Shown here: piece by piece, positions 21,268-29,955 of the stretch | How positions within the stretch are numbered: the stretch's first letter is position 1 | Layout of the letters: each line of letters opens with the position of its first letter | Origin: Bradyrhizobium sp. | GTDB taxonomy: Bacteria; Pseudomonadota; Alphaproteobacteria; Rhizobiales; Xanthobacteraceae | Length of the DNA stretch: 64,000 nucleotides | Direction of reading: 5' to 3' | NCBI RefSeq assembly: GCF_022844465.1 | Contig: NZ_JALHLP010000017.1 | Location: 1,123-65,122, forward strand | The notes under the pieces: model-generated | The model's database searches: none | The model's input: only the letters and a program-made list of their open reading frames with translations | Told to the model about the DNA's origin: nothing | Position numbers and translations under genes: made by a program

Positions 21268-22281
21268 CTACCCAGCCAGCGCGCGGCGGACCGCGTCACC
21301 GTCGAAGCCCTTGAGGCCGATGACCACGAGATGCTCGGCCTGCTTCACGTCAGGGCGGGCAAATGACAGCTCGACCCGGTTGCCGACGGCCTGCACCACG
21401 ATCGGCGAGGCCTTGTCGCTGATCCGGGCATGCCCCTTGACGCGCAACACCCCGGTCAAATTCAGGGCATCGCTGACCCGAAGGCGCATCGCGTCGACGC
21501 TGTCGGCGGGGGACGGGGTCACTACGATGCTGTCGAAATCGTCATGATCGTGCTCCTCCTCTTCGCCGTGATGGCCCGCGCGCGCGACCATGTCGTCCTC
21601 CGCTGCAGAATTGAGGCCGATCAGCACGGCCGGCGCCAGCGCACCGTGCGAACGTACGATCCGCACGCCCGGCCGCAGCACTGCCGCGAGTCGCGCCTCA
21701 ATCAGCGCCAACGCGTCGGGCGAGACCAGATCGCTCTTCGAGAGCACCACCAGATCAGCGCAGGCCAGTTGATCTTCGAACACTTCTTCAATCGGGTCGT
21801 CGTGATCGACCGAGTTGTCCGCCGCCCGCTGCGCGGCGACCGCGGCTTCATCGAGGGTGACGCGGCCTTCCGACAGCGCCAGTGCATCCACGACGGTGAC
21901 GACACCATCGACGGTGGCGCGGGTACGCACGGCGGGCCACGCGAACGCCTTGAGCAGCGGCTGCGGCAGCGCCAGGCCCGACGTCTCGATGACGATGGCG
22001 TCAAGCGGCCGGTCCCGCGACAGCAATTTATCCATGGTCGGTACGAAATCGTCGGCCACCGTGCAGCAAATGCAGCCATTGGTCAGCTCGACAATATCGC
22101 CGGGGGCGCAGGCTTTTTCCGCGCACTCCTCCACCAGCCCGCCGTCGAATCCCGCATCGCCGAATTCGTTGACGATCACGGCGATGCGGCGGCCATCCGC
22201 CTGGGTCAACAGTGAGCGCAGCAGCGTGGTCTTGCCGGCGCCGAGGAAGCCGGTGAGCACAGTGACGGGAACGCGGGACAT
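21268..22281 (-). CDS. cobW: CobW GTPase, metal-delivery protein
   Basis: A G3E-family P-loop GTPase: GFLGAGKTTLLRSLL (Walker A), the metal-binding GCICCTV (CxCC) and SKSD (guanine specificity). A His/Glu/Asp-rich linker (HHGEEEEHDHDDFD) precedes the C-terminal CobW_C domain. CobW proteins are thought to supply Co2+ to the chelatase, which fits its place immediately before cobN. ATG 22281 follows one base after the cobU stop, although the frame is open to 22482. The protein has 337 residues. Confidence 0.92.
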   Translation of the reverse strand: MSRVPVTVLTGFLGAGKTTLLRSLLTQADGRRIAVIVNEFGDAGFDGGLVEECAEKACAPGDIVELTNGCICCTVADDFVPTMDKLLSRDRPLDAIVIETSGLALPQPLLKAFAWPAVRTRATVDGVVTVVDALALSEGRVTLDEAAVAAQRAADNSVDHDDPIEEVFEDQLACADLVVLSKSDLVSPDALALIEARLAAVLRPGVRIVRSHGALAPAVLIGLNSAAEDDMVARAGHHGEEEEHDHDDFDSIVVTPSPADSVDAMRLRVSDALNLTGVLRVKGHARISDKASPIVVQAVGNRVELSFARPDVKQAEHLVVIGLKGFDGDAVRRALAG

Positions 22282-22282
22282 A

Positions 22283-22819
22283 TCAGCTCTCCTGAAGGCG
22301 TGAATTTTTGAGCCAGAACGGAAGTCCGGCGGCGATAAACACGACGTTGGGCACGCAAGCCGCGACGATCTGATTGAGACGTCCCTGCGCGTCACGAAAA
22401 CGGCGGCCGAGTGGCGTATCCGGCACCAGACCAAGGCCGACCTCGTTCGAGACGAGAACGACGGGATATTTGGCCACGCCAAAAAACCGCGTCAGCCGGC
22501 GTGCCTCGATATCGGGATCGCGCTCCGCCAGCATCAGGTTCGACAGCCACAGCGTCAGGCAATCGACCAATACGGCGCGGCCGTGGGTCGCTTCCCGCGT
22601 CAACGCATCGACCAGCGCCAGCGGCTCCTCGATGGTGGTCCAGCCTTCGCCACGTTGCGCGCGATGATGCGCGATGCGTGCCTTCATCTCGTCGTCGCCG
22701 GCGGCCGCGGTCGCAAGATAGATCCGCGCCAGGCCGCTGTCGGCGATCAGCCTCTCGGCAAATGCGGATTTGCCGGAACGCGCGCCGCCCAGCACCAGCG
22801 TGGTCGCGAGCGCTGTCAT
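22283..22819 (-). CDS. cobU: Adenosylcobinamide kinase / phosphate guanylyltransferase
   Basis: The bifunctional CobU/CobP enzyme that phosphorylates adenosylcobinamide and transfers GMP to it. It has the P-loop LGGARSGKSAFAERL, a central DCLTLWLSNLML and VSNEVGLGLVP. At 178 residues it is the usual size. The start overlaps the end of the DUF1636 gene by four bases and the stop lies one base before cobW. Confidence 0.93.
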   Translation of the reverse strand: MTALATTLVLGGARSGKSAFAERLIADSGLARIYLATAAAGDDEMKARIAHHRAQRGEGWTTIEEPLALVDALTREATHGRAVLVDCLTLWLSNLMLAERDPDIEARRLTRFFGVAKYPVVLVSNEVGLGLVPDTPLGRRFRDAQGRLNQIVAACVPNVVFIAAGLPFWLKNSRLQES

Positions 22820-23274
22820 TTCGGCGCACGCCCGTCATCCGGCGACCAGCGCATTGGCGGCACCCGGGCCACCATGCCCTTGCGCAGCACCTCGGCACGC
22901 TCGCGCCACGGCACCAGGCCGTAGTCGGAATTCTGATAGGACCTCACGAACGACGCAAGCGCCGCGGTGCCGCTCTCGGTCTGCAGATCGCCGAATAAAA
23001 ACGTGTAGCCATCCGGGCTCGTGACCGCGACGGTCGCCGGGCGCTTGCAGACGCTGAGACACTGCACCGGCCGCACCACGACGTTGGGATCATCCTCCCC
23101 GAGTGCGGCCCGCACCGCCGCGAACATAACGGGGCCGACCACCGCACTACCGTCGGCGGTCTTGCAGGTCGTGCAAACGCTGACAACGACGGGACCGCCG
23201 GGCACGTTTGCCTGCGGCGGTTCGACCTGCATCGAATCAGAGGATTGCTCCTCAGCGCTTTCGCGATCCATCAT
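22816..23274 (-). CDS. DUF1636 metal-binding protein
   Basis: A 152-residue DUF1636 protein. Cysteines in VSVCTTCK and QCLSVCKRP form a thioredoxin-like [2Fe-2S] or metal-binding pattern. It is the first gene after the cobalamin riboswitch and is translationally coupled to cobU. Genes of this family are commonly found beside cobW, so a role in cobalt handling or redox support for the chelatase is inferred; the biochemical function is not established. ATG 23274 has only a weak ribosome site; ATG 23271 is an alternative. Confidence 0.75.
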   Translation of the reverse strand: MMDRESAEEQSSDSMQVEPPQANVPGGPVVVSVCTTCKTADGSAVVGPVMFAAVRAALGEDDPNVVVRPVQCLSVCKRPATVAVTSPDGYTFLFGDLQTESGTAALASFVRSYQNSDYGLVPWRERAEVLRKGMVARVPPMRWSPDDGRAPK

Positions 23275-23401
23275 AGGCTCACATTCAGGCCGCTAGCGGC
23301 CGCGAGCTTTGTTGGGTCGCGCTTTACGGTTTGTCGCCGTCAAGCTCGCTCCCGTCCGGTGCACCCCGCCCCGACGACGCCTCCAAAGCACAGTTCGTGA
23401 T

Positions 23402-23563
23402 GGCAGGTCTCCTGGCTCGCGAGTCGCTGCCGTCAGCCGCCTTCCCGGGACATCCCAGTGGCATCGGCGAGGGCTCATCGCTTACAGTTGCGGGGGCAGC
23501 ACCGGCTTTGAGAACTCTCGCACCGGCTTCCCTTTTCACCTTCCACGCGGAAGGACCATCGCG
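23402..23563 (-). ncRNA. Cobalamin riboswitch upstream of DUF1636-cobUWNOQ
   Basis: Read on the minus strand, the conserved elements occur in order: AAGGGAA, GCCGGTG, GCTGCCCCCGCAACTGTAAG, GCCACTGGG, GGGAAGGC and the closing GAGCCAGGAGACCTGCC. This is the AdoCbl (B12-box) aptamer. It sits about 130 bases before the DUF1636 gene and should reduce expression of the operon when B12 is abundant. The 5' limit is approximate. Confidence 0.93.
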
Positions 23564-23664
23564 GACGACGCTAGCTGGCGCCTCAGCCGGGGTCAACCGT
23601 GCACAGGCGGTGTTGACCTCATGGCGGCTGTTGCGTCAGGTAAGCCGTCGCGAAAGGAAACCCG

Positions 23665-24720
23665 ATGTCGCCCGATTTGAAAGAGTTTTGGCAGCCGCCA
23701 CCCATTGCGCCGCTCGATCAGCAGCTGGCCACTGCCATGCGCGGGCGCATCGATGGCAAGGCCAAGCCACCGGGATCACTGGGGCGGATCGAAGATCTTG
23801 CCGTGCAGCTGGGCATGATCCGGCACCCCGACCCACCACGCGGCGACAAGGCCGTGCTCCTGGTGTTCGCCGCCGACCATGGCCTCACCGAGGAAGGCGT
23901 GTCGCAATACCCCTCCGCCGTGACGGTAGCGATGGTGATGACCTATTTGGCCGGTCGCGCCAGCGCCAATGCCTTTGCCGCCGCCAGCAACGCGGCGATT
24001 TGCGTCGTCGATGCCGGCGTGGCCGCGGATCTCCCCGCTTATGGGAACTTAATTGCTGCAAAAATCCGCATGGGCACCGCCAATGCGGCGCGCGAGCCGG
24101 CGATGACGCCGCAACAGGCGGCCGATGCGCTGGCGCGCGGATGTGGGATCGCGATCGATCAGATTTCCACAGGCGCCGACATTATCGCGCTCGGCGAAAT
24201 GGGAATCGGCAACACCGCCTCCTCGGCGCTGCTGGTCCATCGGCTCGTGCCGGCAACGCTTCAGGATTGCATCGGCGTCGGCGCCGGTCAGGACGACGCC
24301 GGCATGGCCCGCAAACGCACGGCGATCGAAAGGGCGGCGGCTCGCAGCGACGTCACCGCACCATTCGATGTGCTCCGTGAGTTCGGCGGGCTGGAAATCG
24401 CGATGATGGCCGGCGCGGTGCTGGGCACGGCGTCGCAGCGCCGGCCCGTATTGGTTGACGGATTTATTTCCAGCGCCGCAGTATTGCTGGCGGTACGCCT
24501 TTGTCCCGCAGCGCGCGATTATTGTATTTTCGCCCATCGCTCCGCGGAGAAGGGCCATGACGTGATACTCGCCGCCCTCCAGGCCAAGCCGCTGCTCGAT
24601 CTCGGCATGCGGCTCGGCGAAGGCACCGGCGCCTTGCTCGCGGTGCCGCTGGTGCGTGCAGCGGCGCGGCTCCTGACGGATGTCGCCGATCTCAGCGACG
24701 TGCTGGCCGGAAACATCTGA
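23665..24720 (+). CDS. cobT: NaMN:DMB phosphoribosyltransferase CobT
   Basis: This enzyme makes alpha-ribazole phosphate from nicotinate mononucleotide and 5,6-dimethylbenzimidazole (CobU in Pseudomonas denitrificans naming). Typical motifs are GKAKPPGSLGRIEDLA, FAADHGLTEEGVSQYP, GEMGIGNTASSALL, GAGQDDAGMARK and a C-terminal LDLGMRLGEGTGALLAVPL with the catalytic glutamate. It has 351 residues. The gene is divergent from the riboswitch-led operon and is followed directly by cobS. Confidence 0.95.
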   Translation: MSPDLKEFWQPPPIAPLDQQLATAMRGRIDGKAKPPGSLGRIEDLAVQLGMIRHPDPPRGDKAVLLVFAADHGLTEEGVSQYPSAVTVAMVMTYLAGRASANAFAAASNAAICVVDAGVAADLPAYGNLIAAKIRMGTANAAREPAMTPQQAADALARGCGIAIDQISTGADIIALGEMGIGNTASSALLVHRLVPATLQDCIGVGAGQDDAGMARKRTAIERAAARSDVTAPFDVLREFGGLEIAMMAGAVLGTASQRRPVLVDGFISSAAVLLAVRLCPAARDYCIFAHRSAEKGHDVILAALQAKPLLDLGMRLGEGTGALLAVPLVRAAARLLTDVADLSDVLAGNI

Positions 24721-24721
24721 G

Positions 24722-25486
24722 ATGAGCGGGACCGGCGAGTTCCTGAACGCGCTGCGGTTCATGACCATCGTTCCCGTGCCATCGTCCGATGCCGCAACCG
24801 CGGCGGAATGGCTATCGCATTGCGTGAAATATTTTCCTGCAGTCGGGATTTGCGTCGGCCTCGTATCGGCCGCGGTGCTGCTGCTCGCAGGCGCAATCTG
24901 GGGTCCGGTCATCGCTGCATTGCTCGCGGTGGCCACGAGTATTGTCGTCACCGGCGCCTTGCACGAAGACGGCCTCGCCGATACCGCTGACGGTTTTGGC
25001 GGCGGCAGGAGCGTGGAAAAGCGGCTCGCGATCATGAAAGACAGCCGGATCGGAGCTTACGGGGCACTCGCGCTGGCGTTCGGCGTTGCCCTGCGAGTAA
25101 CGGCGTTGGCGGAAATGCCGTTATGGAGCGGCGCCGCGGCGCTGATCGCAGCACATGCCGCCGCGCGCATCACGCCGGCCTTTGTGATCAATGCACTGCC
25201 TTACGCTGGCGATACCGCAGCGATGAAGGTCAGCTTTACCGATGCGCCCGTCAGTGCGAATGACATACGCTTCGCCTTGATCGTCGTCGTGGGCGCGTTG
25301 GTGCCGCTTGCTTTCGTATCGATCCTGTCGGTCATCTCAGGACTTCTGCTAGGGGCCGTGCTGTCCACTGCCATCGCGCTCTGGGCGCGCAGACTGATCG
25401 ACGGCTACACCGGCGACGTTCTGGGCGCAATCGAGCAGATGTTCGAGATCGGCTTCCTGCTCGGCGTCGCAGCAATTATCCGATAG
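24722..25486 (+). CDS. cobS: Adenosylcobinamide-GDP ribazoletransferase CobS
   Basis: An integral membrane cobalamin synthase (CobV) that joins adenosylcobinamide-GDP and alpha-ribazole. It carries the family motif HEDGLADTADGFGGG and KDSRIGAYGALAL, with several hydrophobic helices. ATG 24722 follows one base after the cobT stop and gives 254 residues. The 3' end overlaps the convergent phosphatase gene by 11 bases. Confidence 0.93.
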   Translation: MSGTGEFLNALRFMTIVPVPSSDAATAAEWLSHCVKYFPAVGICVGLVSAAVLLLAGAIWGPVIAALLAVATSIVVTGALHEDGLADTADGFGGGRSVEKRLAIMKDSRIGAYGALALAFGVALRVTALAEMPLWSGAAALIAAHAAARITPAFVINALPYAGDTAAMKVSFTDAPVSANDIRFALIVVVGALVPLAFVSILSVISGLLLGAVLSTAIALWARRLIDGYTGDVLGAIEQMFEIGFLLGVAAIIR

Positions 25487-25991
25487 GCCATTTCAGCGGC
25501 AGTTGATACGGCTCACCTTCGCGCGCCTCGGCGCCACGGCCGATCCCGTCGATCGCCTCGATCATCCGGCCATCCCGCTGGAGCAGATCATCCGCAAGCC
25601 TGACCATCAGCCGGTTGGGCGTGGCGAACGGTGCCCGCCGGCGCAGTTCGGTGGCGATGTCGCGTTCGAATCCCGGATTGCGATCGCAGGCAATGACAAA
25701 AGCAGCCGCGCTAGAGCGGCTGATCCCGGCCCAGCAATGGATCGACAGCGCTCGCTGACGCCCGCCGTTGCGGCCGAAATCGAGAACCGCCTGCATCATA
25801 TCGCGGTTCGGCGCCGTCAGGCCCGGCGTCGGTTCGGCGATATCGTGAAAAGCCAGTCGCACATGCCAGTCGCATGCAAACCCGCTCCAGTCCATCTCCG
25901 GAGAATCCGGCGACAGCAGCGTCAGCAGGTCGTAGCTATGAAGCCGCCCTGTAACGCTGCTGAGGGCGCTTAGCGAACTAACATGGATCAT
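25476..25991 (-). CDS. Tyrosine/dual-specificity phosphatase-like protein
   Basis: A 171-residue protein with the P-loop HCWAGISRSSAA (HCxxGxxRS), the signature of cysteine-dependent protein-tyrosine or dual-specificity phosphatases. An upstream Asp-containing loop (AFHDIAEPT) could supply the general acid. It lies 17 bases after bluB at the end of the ring-biosynthesis operon. Since no phosphatase for alpha-ribazole phosphate (CobC/CblZ) was recognised in the window, it might serve that step, but this is only inferred from position. Confidence 0.75.
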   Translation of the reverse strand: MIHVSSLSALSSVTGRLHSYDLLTLLSPDSPEMDWSGFACDWHVRLAFHDIAEPTPGLTAPNRDMMQAVLDFGRNGGRQRALSIHCWAGISRSSAAAFVIACDRNPGFERDIATELRRRAPFATPNRLMVRLADDLLQRDGRMIEAIDGIGRGAEAREGEPYQLPLKWPIG

Positions 25992-26008
25992 GACGTACCG
26001 ATCAGGCT

Positions 26009-26665
26009 CTACCGCTTAAAGATCATCCCCGTGAGATCCAGCCGTTGCTGCCAGCGATGACGATCGAGCTCGGGATCGAGATGCTCCTCCACCGGCCAGC
26101 CGATGCAGAGATAGGCGACCAGCGCCCAGGTCTGCGGCACCTCGAGCACCCGATGAATGATGTCGGGCTCGAGAATGGAGACCCAGCCAAGCCCCAACCC
26201 TTCGGCGCGTGCCGCAAGCCACAAGGTCTGAACCGCGGCCACGACTGAATAGCGCAGCGTCTCCGGCATGGTGTGGCGGCCTAGCCCACTGCCCTCCTCC
26301 GCCGCCTCGTCGGCGAAGACGGCGACATGGACAGGAGCGTTTTCGAGGCCCTCAAGCTTCAGTCGCGCATAATGCGCACGCTGTTCGCCGTAATAATTTT
26401 CCAGCGCCCGCGCATTGGCGCGCGCGAAGCTGGACTTCACCTCCTCACGACGACCAGTTGACTCGACGAGCACGAACCGCCAGGGCTGGCAATGTCCGAC
26501 AGAGGGCGCGCGGCTGGCGAGTTCAAGCAGCGAATGCATTAACAAGGGATCAATAGGATCGCGACGAAACCGGCGGACATCGCGGCGCCAGAGGATGAGG
26601 TCCCGGAATGACCGCCGAAATTCCTCGTTAAACTTTCGCGGAGATGGATCAGGCATCTGCGTCAT
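26009..26665 (-). CDS. bluB: 5,6-dimethylbenzimidazole synthase BluB
   Basis: A flavin-destructase of the nitroreductase fold that converts FMNH2 with O2 to the lower ligand DMB. The flavin-binding start FRRSFRDLILWRRDVRRFRR and ASRAPSVGHCQPWRFV, followed by GLGLGWVSILEP, are characteristic. It has 218 residues. Its presence shows the organism makes its own lower ligand aerobically. Start and the cobB stop overlap by four bases. Confidence 0.93.
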   Translation of the reverse strand: MTQMPDPSPRKFNEEFRRSFRDLILWRRDVRRFRRDPIDPLLMHSLLELASRAPSVGHCQPWRFVLVESTGRREEVKSSFARANARALENYYGEQRAHYARLKLEGLENAPVHVAVFADEAAEEGSGLGRHTMPETLRYSVVAAVQTLWLAARAEGLGLGWVSILEPDIIHRVLEVPQTWALVAYLCIGWPVEEHLDPELDRHRWQQRLDLTGMIFKR

Positions 26666-28017
26666 GCGGCCGCCCCGTCGATGACATGAAAAAACGTTCC
26701 CGTTGTCGAACCCTGCCGCGCACCTTGTTCAGGCACTTTTGTCCCTGAAGCATCTCTGCAATCGACCAGCGAATCTCCATTGACCGAAACCGTGCTCGCG
26801 TAATGGAATTCATGGCCGAACACTTCCGTCCCCTCCGCACCGAGCGAACAGTCCCGCTGAAGCCGGGCGCGCCGATAGCCCAAATGGAGCTTACGCTCCA
26901 GGAAAGAGGTCTCGAGTCCAAGCAGTCCGATCATCTCGTGCCTGCGCCCGTCGGCATCCTCGAGCCCGCGCCCCAGCACCATATAGCCCCCGCACTCACC
27001 GTGGATGGGAATGGAACGTTCGGCCAATGTGCGAAGACCTGCGCGGAAACCATGCGCCGACGCCAAAGTGCCGGCATGGAGTTCCGGATAGCCTCCCGGC
27101 AACCAAACCGCGTCGGCGGTGTCATCGGGAGCCTCATCGGCCAATGGTGAGAACGGAATGATTTCCGCGCCAGCTCGGCGCCATTGCCGAAGCAAATGAG
27201 GATACATGAATGAAAATGCCCGATCCTGCGCCAGCGCGATGCGCTGCCCGGGCGGCCGCAAATGATGCTTCGACTCATTTGACCGCTCGTCGCTGGTTGC
27301 GGGCAAAACCTTCGCGGACCTCGCCGATCGTCTGATCGCATCAACATCGACAGCGGCGTCGACGACATCGGCAAGTCTGTCCAGATGCTGGTCGATCGCC
27401 GCGATTTCCCGCGCCTGAACAAGGCCGAGATGCCGTTCCGGTAAAGCGATCCGTTCATCACGCAGTACCGCCCCGAAAACCGGCAACTTGATCCGCTCGA
27501 ATGCCGGTGCAATCAGCGCAAGATGCCGCGCGCTCGCGACGCGGTTGAGAATCACGCCCGCGATATCGATGTCATCTCTATATCTGGCGCATCCGAGTGC
27601 GACGGCGGCAGCCGTTTCCGTCTGGCCGGTGACATCGAGCACCAGCACCACCGGCCACCCCAGCAGCGATGCCAGATCGGCCGTCGTGCCGGACCCAGAT
27701 TGTCCTCGAGCCGCGGCGCCGTCGAACAATCCCATCACGCCTTCCGCAACGGAAATCTCGGCATCCATCGATGCCGTCGCCGCAAGCGTTGCGATCAGGC
27801 CCGCACCCATCGCCCAGCTGTCCAGATTATAGCTTGGCTGACCGGCCGCGACCTCGTGGAAGGCCGGATCAATATAGTCCGGTCCGCATTTGAAGGGCTG
27901 CACGGCAAGGCCTCGACGGCGAAGCGCGCGTAACAGCCCAAGCGTGACGGTTGTTTTCCCGGCGCCGGAACGGGGCGCGGCAACGATGAGGCCTGGGGGA
28001 CCGGCGGGATGGATCAT
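26662..28017 (-). CDS. cobB: Hydrogenobyrinic acid a,c-diamide synthase CobB
   Basis: A glutamine-dependent amidase of side chains a and c. The N-terminal ATP-binding motif is APRSGAGKTTVTLGLLRAL, with KCGPDYIDPAFH and AEGVMGLFDGAA. The C-terminal glutaminase domain has HGECGGYMVLG with the Cys nucleophile, and ends with FHVIDG. Length is 451 residues. ATGA overlap with cobA upstream and bluB downstream supports translational coupling throughout this run. Confidence 0.95.
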   Translation of the reverse strand: MIHPAGPPGLIVAAPRSGAGKTTVTLGLLRALRRRGLAVQPFKCGPDYIDPAFHEVAAGQPSYNLDSWAMGAGLIATLAATASMDAEISVAEGVMGLFDGAAARGQSGSGTTADLASLLGWPVVLVLDVTGQTETAAAVALGCARYRDDIDIAGVILNRVASARHLALIAPAFERIKLPVFGAVLRDERIALPERHLGLVQAREIAAIDQHLDRLADVVDAAVDVDAIRRSARSAKVLPATSDERSNESKHHLRPPGQRIALAQDRAFSFMYPHLLRQWRRAGAEIIPFSPLADEAPDDTADAVWLPGGYPELHAGTLASAHGFRAGLRTLAERSIPIHGECGGYMVLGRGLEDADGRRHEMIGLLGLETSFLERKLHLGYRRARLQRDCSLGAEGTEVFGHEFHYASTVSVNGDSLVDCRDASGTKVPEQGARQGSTTGTFFHVIDGAAA

Positions 28018-28814
28018 GGCCGACCAACCATGTTGGCCAAGAGCTGCTGGCGCATCGACGCAATCGCGCCGACGATCACGATGGCCGGCGCGCCGATTCC
28101 CTGTCTCTCAGCATCGACGGCCGCCGTCCCAAGCGACGTTTCGATAATGCGCTCTTCCGATGTGGTGGATGAACTGATGACCACAGCGGGGGTATCGTGC
28201 GCCATCCCGCCGCGCTCAAACGCACTCATGATGTCGGGCAAGTTGGCCATCGGCATATAGACGATGATCGGTTGTCCGACGCTAGCCAGTCTCTCCCACT
28301 CGGCGACCGAGGTGCCATCGGCCGATCGGCTGCCCGCCATCAGGATGATCGCATGGTTGGTATCCCGCATTGTCGCGGGAATACCGGCGAGTGCGGCTGC
28401 CGCAAGTCCCGACGTAATGCCTGGTATGATCCGAAATCGAAGACCGGCGCGCGTCAGCGCCAAAACTTCTTCACCGCCGCGCCCGAACAAAAAGGGGTCA
28501 CCGCCTTTGAGACGCAGAACGCGCCGCCGCATCCTGGCGCGTTCGATCAGAAGCTCGTTGATATCGCCCTGCTGAGCCGATGGCTTTCCCCCGCGCTTGC
28601 CCGCAAAGATCAGTTTGGCCTGGTTGCCAGCAAGTTCCAGAATGCGTGGATCTACCAGAGCATCGTGAACGATATCGTCAGCCGTCCTCAGCGCGTGGAG
28701 CGCATGGAGTGTCAGAAGTCCGGGGTCACCCGGGCCGGCACCTGCAAGCCAGACCTCGCCCGGTGGAAAATCCGGAAAGTCAGGAAGGTTGTCGACGCGA
28801 AGCTTCGTCTCCAT
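28014..28814 (-). CDS. cobA: Uroporphyrinogen-III C-methyltransferase CobA
   Basis: The first committed enzyme of the pathway, methylating C2 and C7 of uroporphyrinogen III to precorrin-2. It shows VWLAGAGPGDPGLLTLHALHAL, RLKGGDPFLFGRGGEE, IPGITSGLAAAALAGIP and VYMPMANLP. ATG 28814 overlaps the cobM stop by one base and gives 266 residues; the longer upstream frame is antisense or out-of-frame cobM. There is no siroheme-synthase fusion. Confidence 0.95.
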   Translation of the reverse strand: METKLRVDNLPDFPDFPPGEVWLAGAGPGDPGLLTLHALHALRTADDIVHDALVDPRILELAGNQAKLIFAGKRGGKPSAQQGDINELLIERARMRRRVLRLKGGDPFLFGRGGEEVLALTRAGLRFRIIPGITSGLAAAALAGIPATMRDTNHAIILMAGSRSADGTSVAEWERLASVGQPIIVYMPMANLPDIMSAFERGGMAHDTPAVVISSSTTSEERIIETSLGTAAVDAERQGIGAPAIVIVGAIASMRQQLLANMVGRP

Positions 28815-29575
28815 CACGAGCCTCTCCCCCGGAACCGCCGCTGATAGGCGCTGTCGTACAGCGCGCTGTCGCGGAAATCCCGCGCGGCCAGCACCTCGCC
28901 AACGAGAATAAGCGCGGTACGATCGATGTTGGTTTTCTCGACTTCGCCGACGATGGTGCCGAGCGTCGCGCGGATGATCCGCTCGTCCGGCCAGCTGGCA
29001 CGAAACACCACGGCAACCGGGCACGCCTCGCCATAGGCGGGAATGAGTTCTGCGACGGTTTTTTCAAGCGCATGAATGGAGAGATGAATGGCGAGCGTCG
29101 CGCGGGTAGCCGCGAACGCGGCCAGGCTTTCGGTTTCAGGCATCGACGAGGCCCGTCCCGAGGTCCGGGTCAGCACGACGGATTGAGCGACTTCGGGCAG
29201 CGTCAGTTCCTTGGCCAGCGCAGCGGCGGCGGCTGCGAAGGCCGGAACGCCCGGCGTAACCGTGAAGGGAATATCGAGCGCTTCGAGCCGTCGCAACTGT
29301 TCGCCAAGCGCACTCCAGATCGACAGATCGCCGGAATGGAGGCGCGCGACATCCTGACCTTGGTCGGTCGCTCGCTTGAATTCGGCGACGATCTCGTCGA
29401 GCGACATCGGCGCCGTATCGACGATGCGCGCGCCGGACGGGCAGTATTCAAGAAGCGCCCTGGGCACCAGCGAGCCTGCATACAGGCAGACCGGACAACT
29501 CGCGATCAGATCGCGTCCGCGCACCGTAATGAGATCGGGGGCACCGGGTCCGGCCCCTATGAAATGAACCGTCAC
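28814..29575 (-). CDS. cobM: Precorrin-4 C11-methyltransferase CobM
   Basis: A SAM-dependent tetrapyrrole methylase of 253 residues: VHFIGAGPGAPDLITVRG at the N-terminus, RLHSGDLSIWSALGEQ and VTPGVPAFAAAAAAL. It methylates C11 of precorrin-4. It starts with GTG 29575, overlapping the cobE stop (GTGA). Confidence 0.94.
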   Translation of the reverse strand: MTVHFIGAGPGAPDLITVRGRDLIASCPVCLYAGSLVPRALLEYCPSGARIVDTAPMSLDEIVAEFKRATDQGQDVARLHSGDLSIWSALGEQLRRLEALDIPFTVTPGVPAFAAAAAALAKELTLPEVAQSVVLTRTSGRASSMPETESLAAFAATRATLAIHLSIHALEKTVAELIPAYGEACPVAVVFRASWPDERIIRATLGTIVGEVEKTNIDRTALILVGEVLAARDFRDSALYDSAYQRRFRGRGS

Positions 29576-29955
29576 GATCCCTCACCGATGGCGATGGCAC
29601 AGGTTACCCTGTTGGCCGCGACCCGCGCTCCGAGCAGCCGGGCGTTGGGGCCGGCCGCGACGAGGGCTGAGGCCTCCGCGATCGACGGAACCCCCTTGAT
29701 CTCCTGAACGCGCAACGAGCGTGTTAAAACCCGGTCGGCGACCCGCCCCAGATCCGCAACCGGGCATCGAACGATGGGGATCGACAGCGACCGGGCCGCG
29801 CTTGCGATGCCGCGCTCGTCGGCTTTCGAGGTTTCGGTCGCGATCGCCGCGAGATTCTCCTGCGCGATGCCGAAATTCGAAAGAGCCACGAAAATCAGGC
29901 TCACAATGTCCTCGGAGGAACTTTCCCGTCCGCATCCAATGCCCGCAACGATCAT
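29572..29955 (-). CDS. cobE: CobE / CbiG C-terminal domain protein
   Basis: A 127-residue protein with MIVAGIGCGRESSSEDI and EIKGVPSIAEASAL, matching the CobE/CbiG C-terminal family required in aerobic cobalamin synthesis, possibly as a precorrin carrier or helper. ATG 29955 makes an ATGA overlap with the cobL stop and has GTGAGGAAG upstream, so I prefer it to ATG 29973. Confidence 0.88.
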   Translation of the reverse strand: MIVAGIGCGRESSSEDIVSLIFVALSNFGIAQENLAAIATETSKADERGIASAARSLSIPIVRCPVADLGRVADRVLTRSLRVQEIKGVPSIAEASALVAAGPNARLLGARVAANRVTCAIAIGEGS

